NCBI RefSeq assembly: GCF_000227465.1
Contig: NC_016047.1
Coordinates: 1,317,001 to 1,381,000, forward strand
Reading direction: 5' to 3'
DNA length: 64,000 bases
Source of the DNA: Bacillus spizizenii TU-B-10
GTDB lineage: Bacteria; Bacillota; Bacilli; Bacillales; Bacillaceae
This document shows, in pieces, positions 40,919 to 49,578 of this stretch. The position numbers were made by a program, and so were the translations under genes. Under the pieces are notes generated by a model, which was not told the origin of the DNA, ran no database searches, and saw nothing but the letters and a program-made list of their open reading frames with translations. How positions within the stretch are numbered: position 1 is the stretch's first letter; each line of letters starts with the position of its first letter.

Positions 40919-41695
40919 ATGAATTTTTCACTTGAAGGCCGCAACATTGTTGTGATGGGGGTAGCCAACAAACGCAGTATCGCGTGGGGAATTGCGCGCT
41001 CTTTACACGAAGCGGGTGCACGTTTGATTTTCACATACGCAGGAGAACGCCTTGAGAAATCTGTTCACGAGCTTGCCGGAACGCTAGAACGCAATGATTC
41101 CATTATCCTTCCTTGCGACGTAACAAACGACGCGGAAATCGAAACTTGCTTCGCAAGCATTAAGGAGCAGGTCGGTGTGATCCACGGTATCGCGCATTGT
41201 ATCGCGTTTGCCAATAAAGAAGAGCTCGTCGGCGAATACTTAAACACAACTCGTGACGGTTTCCTTTTGGCCCATAACATCAGTTCATATTCTCTGACAG
41301 CTGTTGTGAAAGCTGCACGTCCGATGATGACTGAAGGCGGAAGCATTGTCACTTTGACTTACCTTGGCGGAGAGCTTGTGATGCCGAACTACAACGTCAT
41401 GGGTGTAGCGAAAGCTTCTCTTGATGCAAGTGTGAAATACTTAGCTGCTGACTTAGGAAAAGAAAATATCCGCGTTAACAGCATTTCTGCCGGCCCGATC
41501 AGAACATTATCTGCTAAAGGCATCAGCGATTTCAACTCCATCTTAAAAGACATTGAAGAGCGTGCGCCGCTTCGCCGCACGACAACACCTGAAGAAGTGG
41601 GCGATACAGCTGCGTTCTTATTCAGCGATATGTCCCGAGGCATTACAGGTGAAAATCTTCACGTTGATTCAGGTTTCCATATCACTGCCCGCTAA
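40919..41695 (+). CDS. fabI: FabI, enoyl-ACP reductase (NADH)
   Basis: Reduces trans-2-enoyl-ACP in the last step of each elongation round; target of triclosan. SDR fold, 258 residues. The cofactor loop GVANKRSIAWGIA is at about 14-26 and the catalytic pair is Tyr158 and Lys165 (Y-x6-K). RBS TAGGAGG. Monocistronic, controlled with fabHA-fabF through FapR. B. subtilis also has FabL elsewhere. Confidence 0.97.
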   Translation: MNFSLEGRNIVVMGVANKRSIAWGIARSLHEAGARLIFTYAGERLEKSVHELAGTLERNDSIILPCDVTNDAEIETCFASIKEQVGVIHGIAHCIAFANKEELVGEYLNTTRDGFLLAHNISSYSLTAVVKAARPMMTEGGSIVTLTYLGGELVMPNYNVMGVAKASLDASVKYLAADLGKENIRVNSISAGPIRTLSAKGISDFNSILKDIEERAPLRRTTTPEEVGDTAAFLFSDMSRGITGENLHVDSGFHITAR

Positions 41696-41709
41696 GCAGG
41701 ATCTATGTC

Positions 41710-41738
41710 AAGCAATCCCGAACAGGGATTGCTTTTTT
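41710..41738 (+). terminator. fabI terminator
   Basis: Stem AAGCAATCCC / GGGATTGCTT with a GAACA loop and T run. Confidence 0.88.
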
Positions 41739-41795
41739 ATTTCTTCTGATTTTCAGCTTTCTGTCATATAGATAGAATATGACACAATCGGAGGG

Positions 41796-42479
41796 ATGAA
41801 GATGTCTAATAAGAAAAGAAACGCGGATAAAAAACCGCTCATGTATATTGTTCAGCCGGATTATGCAGAAACAGCAAGATCATCCATGCAGGAGATTGTC
41901 ATCAAAAAAAAGGCCAATAAACCCGCTCCGCCAAAAGCAGAGGAAAAGCCGGCCTACCAGGAGAAACAGCAGGAGGAAGCCGTGGCAAAGGAGGTCCAGC
42001 AAGCAGACCAAAAGCCTGCAGCTGAGCCAGTGAGTCAGCAAACACAAGAGGTGAGAGAGCCAGAGAACACAAAGAACCAGCAGGAGCAGGAAGCAGAGCC
42101 GCAGGCCATTGAAGAAACCGTCGAACACGAGCCTCCGAAAGCAGAAAAAAAGGAAGAGCCTGCGCTTGAGGCCCGGAAGCCTGAAAAAGAACCGGAAGCT
42201 GTCCACAGTGCTGATAAAGCGGAGGAAAAAGCACCGCCGGCACGAAAAGTGAAAAAGCCGATGAGCAAGATGACGATTCATGAAAAAATTGATTTTTTAA
42301 CAAAGCTGCCTCATAACATGCCGAGAGCGCTTTGTTTGATTGAAGCCAATGGAAGAACGTACAGGGGCGTCATTGTCGGAAGAAGAAATGATTCCGTCCT
42401 GCTCCGGACGACTGGAAACGGTGCGCCGACTGAACTGTCGATTGATGAAATCACCTCTTTGCATCCGCTCGGTTTTTAA
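41796..42479 (+). CDS. cotO: CotO, spore coat morphogenetic protein
   Basis: 227-residue spore coat protein (also yjbX), needed for outer coat/crust assembly in B. subtilis. Residues about 40-165 are highly charged and rich in Glu, Lys, Pro, Ala and Gln, probably an extended coiled or disordered region. The C-terminal 65 residues (MTIHEKIDFLTKLPHNMPRA onward) look folded. GGAGG lies two bases before ATG 41796 and eight before ATG 41802, so translation may in fact begin at the second. Convergent with the crust genes cotZYXWV. Confidence 0.9.
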   Translation: MKMSNKKRNADKKPLMYIVQPDYAETARSSMQEIVIKKKANKPAPPKAEEKPAYQEKQQEEAVAKEVQQADQKPAAEPVSQQTQEVREPENTKNQQEQEAEPQAIEETVEHEPPKAEKKEEPALEARKPEKEPEAVHSADKAEEKAPPARKVKKPMSKMTIHEKIDFLTKLPHNMPRALCLIEANGRTYRGVIVGRRNDSVLLRTTGNGAPTELSIDEITSLHPLGF

Positions 42480-42485
42480 TGAAAT

Positions 42486-42525
42486 GAAAAAAGCTGCCCG
42501 GCAGATCTTCCCGGACAGCTTTTTT
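42486..42525 (+). terminator. cotO terminator
   Basis: Stem AAAAAGCTG-CCCGG / CCGG-CAGCTTTTT with a T run, seven bases after cotO. Confidence 0.82.
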
Positions 42526-42533
42526 ACATAGAG

Positions 42534-42559
42534 AAAAGCCTGCAGGCCTGCAAGCTTTT
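42534..42559 (-). terminator. cotYZ terminator
   Basis: Inverted repeat AAAAGC-TGCAGG / CCTGCA-GCTTTT just past the cotZ stop; on the minus strand it ends in T residues. Confidence 0.6.
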
Positions 42560-42570
42560 CCAGCTTATGA

Positions 42571-43020
42571 TTAATGGTGATGATGCGTGCGATTGATTAA
42601 TCGTGGATTTAAGCAGTTGATTGCGCAAAAGCAGTCTAAGTCCACTTCAATGCAGTAGTTCGTTTTTTCAAGTCGGAACACTTCACAAACCGTATCTGTA
42701 TCGGTGAAGTCCAAAATGTGTTTGTGTTCGTCAAATGCGATTAATAATGACAGTGTTGCGCAGCTGTCATGAACTTTTTCTACTCTGAAAAATACTGTAT
42801 TAAAGCAAGGGCCGTTATCGAGTTCGCCGACATTTCCGAAGGCCACTAAGGGCTTTGATTTTGATGTAAATATTGCAAAAGGCACCGTATCGCCTAGCGA
42901 ATGGGTTGGTGACAAAAGCTTTGAATGGCAGCTTGTCGGGCAATCCTCTTCAACAGCGTGTTGCAGTTCTTCAATATTTTCTACAGCTTCACGCACGCAG
43001 CATGATGTTTTCTGGCTCAT
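42571..43020 (-). CDS. cotZ: CotZ, spore crust structural protein
   Basis: Cysteine-rich crust protein (149 residues) that organises the outermost spore layer. Cysteines recur throughout (CCVREA, CPTSC, CFNTVFFRV, CATLS, CEVFRLEK, CIEVDLDCFCAINC) and the tail is HHHH. It is a clear paralogue of CotY just upstream: both share the blocks FFRVEK, DSCATLSxL and CIEVDLxCFCAI. RBS AGGAGGGAT. Made late in the mother cell under sigma-K with GerE. Confidence 0.95.
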   Translation of the reverse strand: MSQKTSCCVREAVENIEELQHAVEEDCPTSCHSKLLSPTHSLGDTVPFAIFTSKSKPLVAFGNVGELDNGPCFNTVFFRVEKVHDSCATLSLLIAFDEHKHILDFTDTDTVCEVFRLEKTNYCIEVDLDCFCAINCLNPRLINRTHHHH

Positions 43021-43147
43021 ATTATCCCTCCTGCCTTATAAATTTGAGACTGGCGAAATGATGGAGAGTCAGCTGCCTCACGCTGGAAGCAGCTGAATAA
43101 TTTGCACCTGTAATAGAGTTTGGAAGGGGATTCCTCTTTACAAGTGT

Positions 43148-43636
43148 TTATCCATTGTGATGATGCTTTTTATCTCTGTTAGGGGATGTTCTGTCAACTA
43201 ACTCTGGCGACAGGCACTGAATGGCACAGAAGCATCCAAGATCCACTTCAATGCAGAAATCTGTTTTTTCAAGCCCGAAGAAATCCGGGTCGCAAGGGTG
43301 GCAAACACTTAAGGTATCGCCTTTGACATCGACCGGGCGTAAAATAGACAGTGTTGCACAGCAATCGCATAATTTTTCGACGCGGAAGAAAATGGATTCA
43401 AAGCATTGCATATCATCCACAAATCCCCCCACGTTTCCGAATGTGGAGAACAATCCGCCTTTTTTATCAAAAACGAGAAACGGAATTGTGTCTTTTCCAG
43501 CAATCGTAGGGTTTAAAAGGTTGGTATAGCAGCCAGTCGGACACTGTTCTTCAACTGCCTCCTGCTCTGCTAAAATCTTTTCCACTGCATCGCATACACA
43601 GTTCTCATGCCGGCCATGGGTTTTTCCGCAGCTCAT
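43148..43636 (-). CDS. cotY: CotY, spore crust structural protein
   Basis: Cysteine-rich crust protein, 162 residues from the ATG at 43636 ([13 protein letters not shown]), which follows AAGGAGC; upstream in-frame starts extend only into leader sequence. It forms ordered hexameric lattices in B. subtilis. Shares about half its sequence with CotZ, suggesting tandem duplication. Conserved blocks include [21 protein letters not shown] and [14 protein letters not shown]-type segments. Confidence 0.95.
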   Translation of the reverse strand: MSCGKTHGRHENCVCDAVEKILAEQEAVEEQCPTGCYTNLLNPTIAGKDTIPFLVFDKKGGLFSTFGNVGGFVDDMQCFESIFFRVEKLCDCCATLSILRPVDVKGDTLSVCHPCDPDFFGLEKTDFCIEVDLGCFCAIQCLSPELVDRTSPNRDKKHHHNG

Positions 43637-43753
43637 TGATTTCAGCTCCTTCTTTATAGGGTATTTGACTTTAGTCCTTAACAACATATGTACCCGTGCC
43701 CCACTTGGTGTGGGTGAACGTCTATATATTCATCATATGCTTGGAAAATAAGA

Positions 43754-43782
43754 AAAAGCAGAGCGTTTTTAGCTCTGCTTTT
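43754..43782 (-). terminator. cotX terminator
   Basis: Perfect stem AAAAGCAGAGC / GCTCTGCTTTT with a seven-base loop; on the minus strand it follows the cotX stop. Confidence 0.85.
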
Positions 43783-43787
43783 AAGTC

Positions 43788-44306
43788 CTAGAGGACAAGA
43801 GTAATAACTAGGATAGCTACGAGGGTATTTGTTGCTGTAGAGATAAGTGTTGCGATATCGGCATCTACTGTTGAGACGTTTACGCCGCGGGAGCATTCGA
43901 TGAGAACTTTTTGGCGGTTTACTTGTTTGTTAGCTGTAAGCTGCAATAAATCTTGTGCGACTAATTCGGCAATTACTCCGTCTGCAATGGATGTCAGAGT
44001 AGCTGTAACTACAGCGGCATTAAGCGCTGTTACAACTGATGTTACTGCTTGAACGTCTGTAGATGTAACGTTAATGTCACAAGAATCTCTGATAATAATC
44101 GTCTCATCGGAGACTTGTTTGTTGAGATTTGCCTGAGCTAGATCTTGGTCGATGAAGGCGTTGTCGTTGCCAAAAAACCCATTGCCATTACAGCAAACAT
44201 CGCAATGACATTTTCTTTCGTGTTTTTCTTTCTCTTTCTCTTTGTCATCTAACGGATGGTCACAGTCAGGATCAAGTGCAACCCAAGAATATGGTCTGCT
44301 TTCCAT
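43788..44306 (-). CDS. cotX: CotX, spore crust protein
   Basis: 172-residue insoluble crust protein. The N-terminus is charged (DDKEKEKEKHERKCHCDVCC). The C-terminal 100 residues consist of two repeats of a hydrophobic, Val/Ala/Thr-rich module (about 70-115 and 125-170), each starting with a DxxxxVS/VN strand such as CDINVTSTDVQAVTSVV and CSRGVNVSTVDADIATLI. The same module occurs once in CotV. RBS AAGGAGG. Confidence 0.93.
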   Translation of the reverse strand: MESRPYSWVALDPDCDHPLDDKEKEKEKHERKCHCDVCCNGNGFFGNDNAFIDQDLAQANLNKQVSDETIIIRDSCDINVTSTDVQAVTSVVTALNAAVVTATLTSIADGVIAELVAQDLLQLTANKQVNRQKVLIECSRGVNVSTVDADIATLISTATNTLVAILVITLVL

Positions 44307-44400
44307 ATCTATTCCTCCTTTTCTTTTACTGTTATTAAATGAGCGAGCCTCTTACTTTGACTGAGTCATATATCTTGATGAAGCGCCCTATTTTTTATGA

Positions 44401-44721
44401 TTAATTTGAATTGTTATTATTTTGCCGTCTTTGTCTGAGCTGTTCAATTAGCTGTTCTCTGCGGCTTAGCGGTTTTGCGTTCTTTTGCTCTTGCACCGAT
44501 TCTTCTTTCTTCTTCTTTTGGTTTTCAATTAATGCTTCTGATTTAGCCTGCAAATCCTTTACCAGATTCAAGAGCATTTCTTTTTCTTCGTCTGATACTT
44601 CTTTCATTTTGTCTTTCGTAACACCATGTTTAAGAAATATATTTTGGACCAGCATTTTCGTCATCGGATCAACTTCCGGAAGCTTAGCAAGCTCTTCTTT
44701 GATTTTATCGTTGTCTGACAT
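44401..44721 (-). CDS. cotW: CotW, spore crust protein
   Basis: 106-residue hydrophilic crust protein, rich in Lys, Glu and Gln, ending in an Asn-rich [10 protein letters not shown] tail. The middle (about 30-85) is likely a long helix. Required with CotV and CotX for a normal crust. It lies 41 bases downstream of cotV in the same operon. Confidence 0.92.
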   Translation of the reverse strand: MSDNDKIKEELAKLPEVDPMTKMLVQNIFLKHGVTKDKMKEVSDEEKEMLLNLVKDLQAKSEALIENQKKKKEESVQEQKNAKPLSRREQLIEQLRQRRQNNNNSN

Positions 44722-44762
44722 TTGTTTTCACCTCGACTTTTAAGTTTGTGAAAAAGAAAGGG

Positions 44763-45176
<414 letters not shown>

Positions 45177-45310
45177 CTATATAATGCAAATGGGGTGCAG
45201 AGCGGAATAATAAAAATAACCAATTTTCCACCGGACAAGATACAATTCATGAAGAATAGGGTTTTGGCATATATGTGAAAGGGATCATGATTGGGAAAAG
45301 GAGTGAACAA

Positions 45311-45667
45311 GTGGTTATTAATGGGCTGACAATTGTTCTTCTTTCGCTTGCGGTCTTTCGGCTCGCTCGGCTGCTGGTGTTTGACACGATTATGGCGCCG
45401 CTTCGCAGCCTGTTTCATGAAGAGAAGGAGGAAAAGGATGCAGACGGGAACATTGAAACGTATATCGTCATTAAGGGAACGGGGGTAAGGGCGTTTATTG
45501 GTGAATTGCTGAGCTGCTATTGGTGCACAGGCGTGTGGTGCGCCGGCTTTTTGATTTTATGCCAGGCATTAATCCCGCAAATTGCCCAGTGGCTGATTTT
45601 ACTTCTGGCGATCGCCGGTCTTGCCGGTATTATTGAAACACTTGTATCAAAATGGCTGCAGGAATGA
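45311..45667 (+). CDS. yjcA: YjcA, DUF1360 sporulation membrane protein
   Basis: 118-residue membrane protein with about three hydrophobic segments (about 4-22, 66-85 and 88-108) and a charged loop EEKEEKDADGN between the first two. The CYWCTGVWCAG block is the DUF1360 hallmark. It starts at GTG 45311 behind AAAGGAGTG; an ATG at 45275 lies before that site. Divergent from cotV; sporulation-linked by family and context. Biochemical role unknown. Confidence 0.85.
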   Translation: MVINGLTIVLLSLAVFRLARLLVFDTIMAPLRSLFHEEKEEKDADGNIETYIVIKGTGVRAFIGELLSCYWCTGVWCAGFLILCQALIPQIAQWLILLLAIAGLAGIIETLVSKWLQE

Positions 45668-45743
45668 GGCGTTCCCACCAGCAACTTTTCACTAGCATCC
45701 GCATAAAGTAGCATATATGACATAAGGAAAGGAAGGGACCATA

Positions 45744-45860
45744 ATGAATCAAATCAATAAACCTTCCCAAAAAACTCCATATACGGATTCATCGTCTCAA
45801 TCAAAAAAGATCAAAAAGAAAGGCTGCGGGTGCGGAAAGAAAAAGAAAAAACCTCAATAA
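45744..45860 (+). CDS. Small Lys/Cys-rich protein (38 aa), unnamed
   Basis: ORF MNQINKPSQKTPYTD...GCGCGKKKKKPQ, 38 residues behind GGAAGGGACC. The C-terminal third is strongly basic with the short Cys motif GCGCG, reminiscent of small spore coat-associated peptides. A terminator follows ten bases later. Its place between yjcA and the other sporulation genes suggests late sporulation expression. I do not recall a gene name with confidence. Confidence 0.65.
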   Translation: MNQINKPSQKTPYTDSSSQSKKIKKKGCGCGKKKKKPQ

Positions 45861-45870
45861 CCTGGCAAAG

Positions 45871-45893
45871 AAACCGGAGATTTCCGGTTTTTT
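45871..45893 (+). terminator. Terminator after the 38-aa gene
   Basis: Stem AAACCGGA / TCCGGTTT with a short loop and a T run. Confidence 0.8.
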
Positions 45894-45945
45894 GTTTTTA
45901 ACGGAGCGGTCTCACTCAGCATATATCATGAGTGGGGGGATGCCA

Positions 45946-46152
45946 GTGAATGAGTTTGAAAAATGGATTGACGGGAGATATGAAACTCACGAACAAAAGC
46001 AAAAAGAGCATGAAGACACTATGAGCAGTATCAGAAAAGACTTGGATGCATTTGATGAAGCCGGTTTGGCGTTTGAAGAGGAGATTGAAGAACTGGCTGA
46101 AAAAACTGAAGCCTTGCTCAAAAAACACAAGGCTCAGTACGAACAATCATAA
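45946..46152 (+). CDS. Small acidic coiled-coil protein (68 aa), unknown
   Basis: Starting at GTG 45946, six bases after GGGGGG, gives 68 residues; ATG 45940 is in frame but touches the ribosome site. The sequence is almost wholly charged helix (NEFEKWIDGRYETHEQKQKEHED, EEEIEELAEKTEALLKKHK) with heptad spacing, so a coiled coil is likely. No domain recognised. Lies between sporulation genes. Confidence 0.65.
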   Translation: MNEFEKWIDGRYETHEQKQKEHEDTMSSIRKDLDAFDEAGLAFEEEIEELAEKTEALLKKHKAQYEQS

Positions 46153-46233
46153 ATCCGCAAACGCCCTATGCGAATATCCAAGCCGATTAAGGCTGCACAC
46201 ATAGTGTATAGAGAGTAAAGGAGGTGCTTATCT

Positions 46234-46392
46234 ATGGGCTTTGGATACGGATTCGGAGGAGGCTACGGCGGCTGCGGCTATGGCGGCGGTTATGCTGGCG
46301 GTTACGGCGGCGGCTATGGTTCAACATTTGTTCTTTTAGTCGTATTGTTCATTCTCCTTATCATCGTGGGTGCATCTTTTTATAACTTCTAA
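46234..46392 (+). CDS. yjcZ: YjcZ-type tiny membrane protein (52 aa)
   Basis: [20 protein letters not shown] begins a 30-residue Gly/Tyr-rich region; one hydrophobic helix follows (about 32-47, [15 protein letters not shown]) and then SFYNF. The tail matches the YjcZ/YhcZ family of tiny Bacillus sporulation proteins with an [15 protein letters not shown] helix. RBS AAAGGAGGTG. Found in spores or spore membranes in related cases; exact role unknown. Confidence 0.8.
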   Translation: MGFGYGFGGGYGGCGYGGGYAGGYGGGYGSTFVLLVVLFILLIIVGASFYNF

Positions 46393-46402
46393 GGTTTATT
46401 GA

Positions 46403-46434
46403 GGGAAGTACGGGTGATGTCCCGTACTTCCTTG
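46403..46434 (+). terminator. Terminator after yjcZ
   Basis: Perfect stem GGAAGTACGGG / CCCGTACTTCC around a TGATGT loop; the T run is weak (TTG). Confidence 0.65.
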
Positions 46435-46524
46435 CCTTGTGTTCATTTTTTATTTTTGGAAAAAGCACATTGAACAATGGGTATTCATACAATACTGTAT
46501 CACTCCGCCAAAAGGAGGCGTATT

Positions 46525-46779
46525 ATGGATAATCAATTTTTTAAGAACATCGAAAAGAAAACAGGTGTCAATATGCAGGATGTCATGAATCTTGCCGGTT
46601 CCCTTCAAAACGCCAATTTTAAAGACGAAAACACAGTCCGCAGTGTCATTAAGCGCGTAGCGCAGCTGGCAAACAGACGCGTGCCGAAAGAATTAGAAGA
46701 TAAGATTGTTCAGTCCATTACAAGCGGAAAAGAAAAGCTTGATTTTGGTACGATTTCTAAAATGTTGGATAATAAATAA
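46525..46779 (+). CDS. spoVIF: SpoVIF, sporulation-specific protein (GerE-pathway)
   Basis: 84 residues from the ATG at 46525 behind AAAAGGAGGCG; an upstream in-frame ATG (46477) precedes that site. Helical, soluble, with DNFKDENTVRSVIKRVAQL-like amphipathic helices. In B. subtilis (yjcC) it is required for full GerE activity and thus for assembly of late coat proteins, including the CotXYZ proteins encoded nearby. Terminator follows. Confidence 0.9.
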   Translation: MDNQFFKNIEKKTGVNMQDVMNLAGSLQNANFKDENTVRSVIKRVAQLANRRVPKELEDKIVQSITSGKEKLDFGTISKMLDNK

Positions 46780-46783
46780 GCAG

Positions 46784-46818
46784 AGGGCCTGGCTGACTCA
46801 TTTCAGCGGGCCTTTTTT
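46784..46818 (+). terminator. spoVIF terminator
   Basis: Stem GGCC-GCTGA / TCAGC-GGCC followed by six T, five bases after spoVIF. Confidence 0.75.
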
Positions 46819-46821
46819 ATA

Positions 46822-46847
46822 GAAAAAACCCGGCAGATCACTGCCGG
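46822..46847 (-). terminator. yjcD terminator
   Basis: Minus-strand stem CCGGCAG / CTGCCGG with a four-base loop followed by six T, just past the yjcD stop. Confidence 0.82.
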
Positions 46848-46851
46848 ACTG

Positions 46852-49131
46852 TTAGTTATGCAAGGGATGTCTTGCTTGCTGTAAAAGAGGATATAAAAAT
46901 CTTGAACGGTGGGCCGTTTTGCCGCGCCTGTTTGCGGGACAAGACAAATATAAATGCTGTTTGGCCCGGGTCATGGCGACATATAAAAGGCGTCTTTCTT
47001 CCTCAAGAGGAGCTTCATCTCCTTTTCTCGCTGTTTCTAATGAGAAATCGTGCGGAATCGAGCCATCTACCGTGCCTAACACGTAGACGGTTTTGAATTC
47101 AAGCCCTTTTGACCGGTGAATGGTCATCAGCTGAACGCCATTTTCATCCGTTCTGTTTTTCTCAGCGGCTCTCATATGGTCTACGTGGGCGAGAAAATCA
47201 GGAATCGTTTTGAACTTCTTGGCGACGACCTTGATGTCACGCAGGTCATCGGATCCTTTTTCCAGCTTGTTGCTCTCATTGCCCCGTTTTTTTAAATACT
47301 CGGAGAAGCCCATTTTTCCTTCTGCAAAGGTGATCGCTTCCACCGGCTTCATTGTGCGGAGGCTTGCGAAAAACGGTACGATCTTCTTGATTTTGTCCAG
47401 CTGGAATGGCTTTAGATCAGGCAGTTTGGCCAGCGCTTTAATCATGGAGCAGTCCTCGGTAATCGAGAGCGCCTTCAGCGTGTTCAAAGCGGACTGTTTT
47501 AAGAACAAGGCTGGCAGCAAGTGCTTAATCGCCTCAGTGTCATCCTCATTTTGGCTGGCGTACAAGTATGCGAGAATCTGGCGGACGATCCGTCTGCTGT
47601 AAAACGATTGGACGCCGCGGTCTGCTGTATACGGAATTGACGATTGATGAAGCCTCTCATATATAGCACGGCCTCCGCTGTTTGTGCGGTAGAGAACTGC
47701 AAAGTCTTCAGGGCTTGCCCCGTTTTGAATTTTTTCTTTGATATCGGAAACGACCATTGTTGCTTCTTCCTCTTCGTCATAAGGATAAAACAGCACAGGG
47801 ACCTGGACGTCATCACGCGCCGCTTCAAGCATTTTGGCATACCTGTTTTTATTCTTTTTCACGACGATATCAGCACTGGAGACGATCGGGTGCGTAGACC
47901 TGTAGTTCGCGGTTAAATAGATCGTCTTCGCTCCAGGGTAATCCTTTTGAAAATCAAGAATAAAAGACGGATTGCTTCCGCGGAATGCGTAGATAGACTG
48001 GTCATCGTCACCGACGCAGCACAGGTTTTGCTCCGGGCTTGCCAGCATTTGCATGATTTTATATTGAACCGGGTTAATGTCCTGAAACTCATCAATTAAG
48101 ATATAAGTAAACCGAGATTGATATTGTTCCAGAAGATCCGGCCGATCGATAAACAATTCATAGCAGGCTGAAGCCATGTCATCAAAATCAAATTGGTTGT
48201 GCTCTTTTTTCTGGCGTTCATAATGTTCATATAATCGATAGACTTGTTTTTCCCACTCATCTTGTAAAGGGATGCGTTCATTCGGCACATAAGTGTTTTT
48301 CCAGAAACCGATCTGCTGCAGGGCCTGATCAACAGGGAACTCTTTCTCATCTATACCTTCTTCATAGAGTGCTTTTTTGATATATTGTTCCCGCTGCCAC
48401 TCCATTTTCAGCAGATGCTCGCCGTTCCATTTAGCAGAATCATAGTGATACAAAATCTTATAAAACAAGCTGTGGAATGTTCCGGTGACAAGTCTTCTCA
48501 CTTTTGCAGGCTGTAAACCGTACTGCTTCGCCATACGCTCTTTCATTTCGGCGACGGCTTTTGTCGTAAAGGTGACAAGCAGCATGTTTTCCGGCGGTAT
48601 GTCTAAGTGTTCAATCATGTGGGCGGCGCGAGCCGTTAGCACCCGTGTTTTCCCGCTTCCCGCACCTGCAAGCACTAGCAGTGGGCCTTCCGTTTCCGTG
48701 ACAGCTTTCAGCTGATCCGTGTTCAAGCCGACAGACGGAAATAGATTCGTATCAGGTTCTATTGTTTTTTGAACAAATGGTGTTCCGGGTTTAATGCTTC
48801 TCGGCCGCTTCCATTCAGTTACAGCTGGAGACGATTCAGCAGCGATCGCTTTTCCCTTGGGCAAACGAAAGACACCGGATTCCTGATCGTCTTCATTTTT
48901 CTCCTCTTTAGCGGGTTTCGTTTCGCAGGCCTCCTCACAATCCGGAAAATGGCCTGGCTGGCGGTGGATAAACTCCGGCGGATCGGCGATATTGAGCCTT
49001 AACAAAACGGGTTTTCCGCAATGAGAACAAAATAAATGTCCTTTTATTCCTTCTTCAAAGAGGAATTGGTAATGTTCTCTCGAATATGTATGTAAATGTA
49101 TAGTTCGATCATTCAGTCGGGCGCATTTCAA
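46852..49131 (-). CDS. yjcD: YjcD, UvrD/PcrA-like helicase with N-terminal Cys/His module
   Basis: Superfamily 1A DNA helicase, 759 residues. Motif I AGAGSGKTRVL (about 156-166), motif II DEFQDINPVQY, GDDDQSIYAFRG (motif III) and VTLMTIHRSKGLEF-type motif V, plus VAMTRAKQHLYL, are all present. The first about 70 residues are not part of the helicase: CSHCGKP...PPEFIHRQPGHFPDC forms a CxxC-H-C pattern like the start of CoiA (see findings). An acidic linker joins the two. Sporulation-linked neighbours may be coincidence. Function in vivo unknown. Confidence 0.92.
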   Translation of the reverse strand: MKCARLNDRTIHLHTYSREHYQFLFEEGIKGHLFCSHCGKPVLLRLNIADPPEFIHRQPGHFPDCEEACETKPAKEEKNEDDQESGVFRLPKGKAIAAESSPAVTEWKRPRSIKPGTPFVQKTIEPDTNLFPSVGLNTDQLKAVTETEGPLLVLAGAGSGKTRVLTARAAHMIEHLDIPPENMLLVTFTTKAVAEMKERMAKQYGLQPAKVRRLVTGTFHSLFYKILYHYDSAKWNGEHLLKMEWQREQYIKKALYEEGIDEKEFPVDQALQQIGFWKNTYVPNERIPLQDEWEKQVYRLYEHYERQKKEHNQFDFDDMASACYELFIDRPDLLEQYQSRFTYILIDEFQDINPVQYKIMQMLASPEQNLCCVGDDDQSIYAFRGSNPSFILDFQKDYPGAKTIYLTANYRSTHPIVSSADIVVKKNKNRYAKMLEAARDDVQVPVLFYPYDEEEEATMVVSDIKEKIQNGASPEDFAVLYRTNSGGRAIYERLHQSSIPYTADRGVQSFYSRRIVRQILAYLYASQNEDDTEAIKHLLPALFLKQSALNTLKALSITEDCSMIKALAKLPDLKPFQLDKIKKIVPFFASLRTMKPVEAITFAEGKMGFSEYLKKRGNESNKLEKGSDDLRDIKVVAKKFKTIPDFLAHVDHMRAAEKNRTDENGVQLMTIHRSKGLEFKTVYVLGTVDGSIPHDFSLETARKGDEAPLEEERRLLYVAMTRAKQHLYLSCPANRRGKTAHRSRFLYPLLQQARHPLHN

Positions 49132-49250
49132 ACAGGGATCCTCCCAATCAAAAAAAGGTGTTCATTACAGACAAAGACTATCATATCAAAAGAAACGTGT
49201 TTCAAAAAGTAAGTTTAAGGGAAAAGAGACAGCAGAAGGGTGGGTATTGT

Positions 49251-49505
49251 ATGATATATGCAGGTCAAATTCAGAACCAGCAATACGCTCAATATGCAAA
49301 TAGAACGATTGGACATAAGCAGGATTACGCCGGAACCGAAAAAATCAACTATGTCTCGTTTCAGCGGGTATACAAGGAACTTGAAAAGCAGCAGGAGAAT
49401 CAAACGGCCGCTGAAAGAAAAGTAAACAAGACAAAACGTAAGCGCTCTCTTTATAAGAGTTTGCGAGAAAAAGGAATGGGCACTTATATTAATCGATATG
49501 TATAA
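49251..49505 (+). CDS. Small basic protein (84 aa), unknown
   Basis: ORF from the ATG at 49251 behind GAAGGGTGGG; 84 residues, MIYAGQIQNQQYAQYANRTI at the start, then a Lys/Glu-rich helix (about 38-72, e.g. RVYKELEKQQENQ, RKVNKTKRKRS). No domain recognised. An upstream in-frame ATG at 49158 lacks a ribosome site. Divergent from yjcD; its own terminator follows, supporting a real gene. Confidence 0.7.
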   Translation: MIYAGQIQNQQYAQYANRTIGHKQDYAGTEKINYVSFQRVYKELEKQQENQTAAERKVNKTKRKRSLYKSLREKGMGTYINRYV

Positions 49506-49536
49506 AAAACCGTTCACATCAAGAGAACGGTTTTTT
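49504..49536. terminator. Terminator at 49.5 kb
   Basis: Stem AAAAAACCGTTC / GAACGGTTTTTT, T runs on both strands; placed at the end of the 84-aa gene and facing yjcF, so probably bidirectional. Confidence 0.82.
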
Positions 49537-49578
49537 ATGTGCGGGAAAAATCCGGATCTCAATAGACCCGGATGCTGT

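Noticed and set aside
41880-42303. Leu- and Phe-rich 133-codon minus-strand frames opposite cotO
   Set aside because: Both are shadows caused by the Glu/Lys/Ala/Pro repeats of cotO; no ribosome sites and a clear sense gene.
42486-42559. Possible CRISPR or tandem repeat from adjacent hairpins
   Set aside because: These are two unlike terminators for convergent genes. No spacer-repeat array was seen anywhere in the window.
46255-46325. GGC-rich tandem repeat
   Set aside because: It is the coding sequence for the Gly/Tyr-rich region of the YjcZ-type protein, not a separate repeat element.
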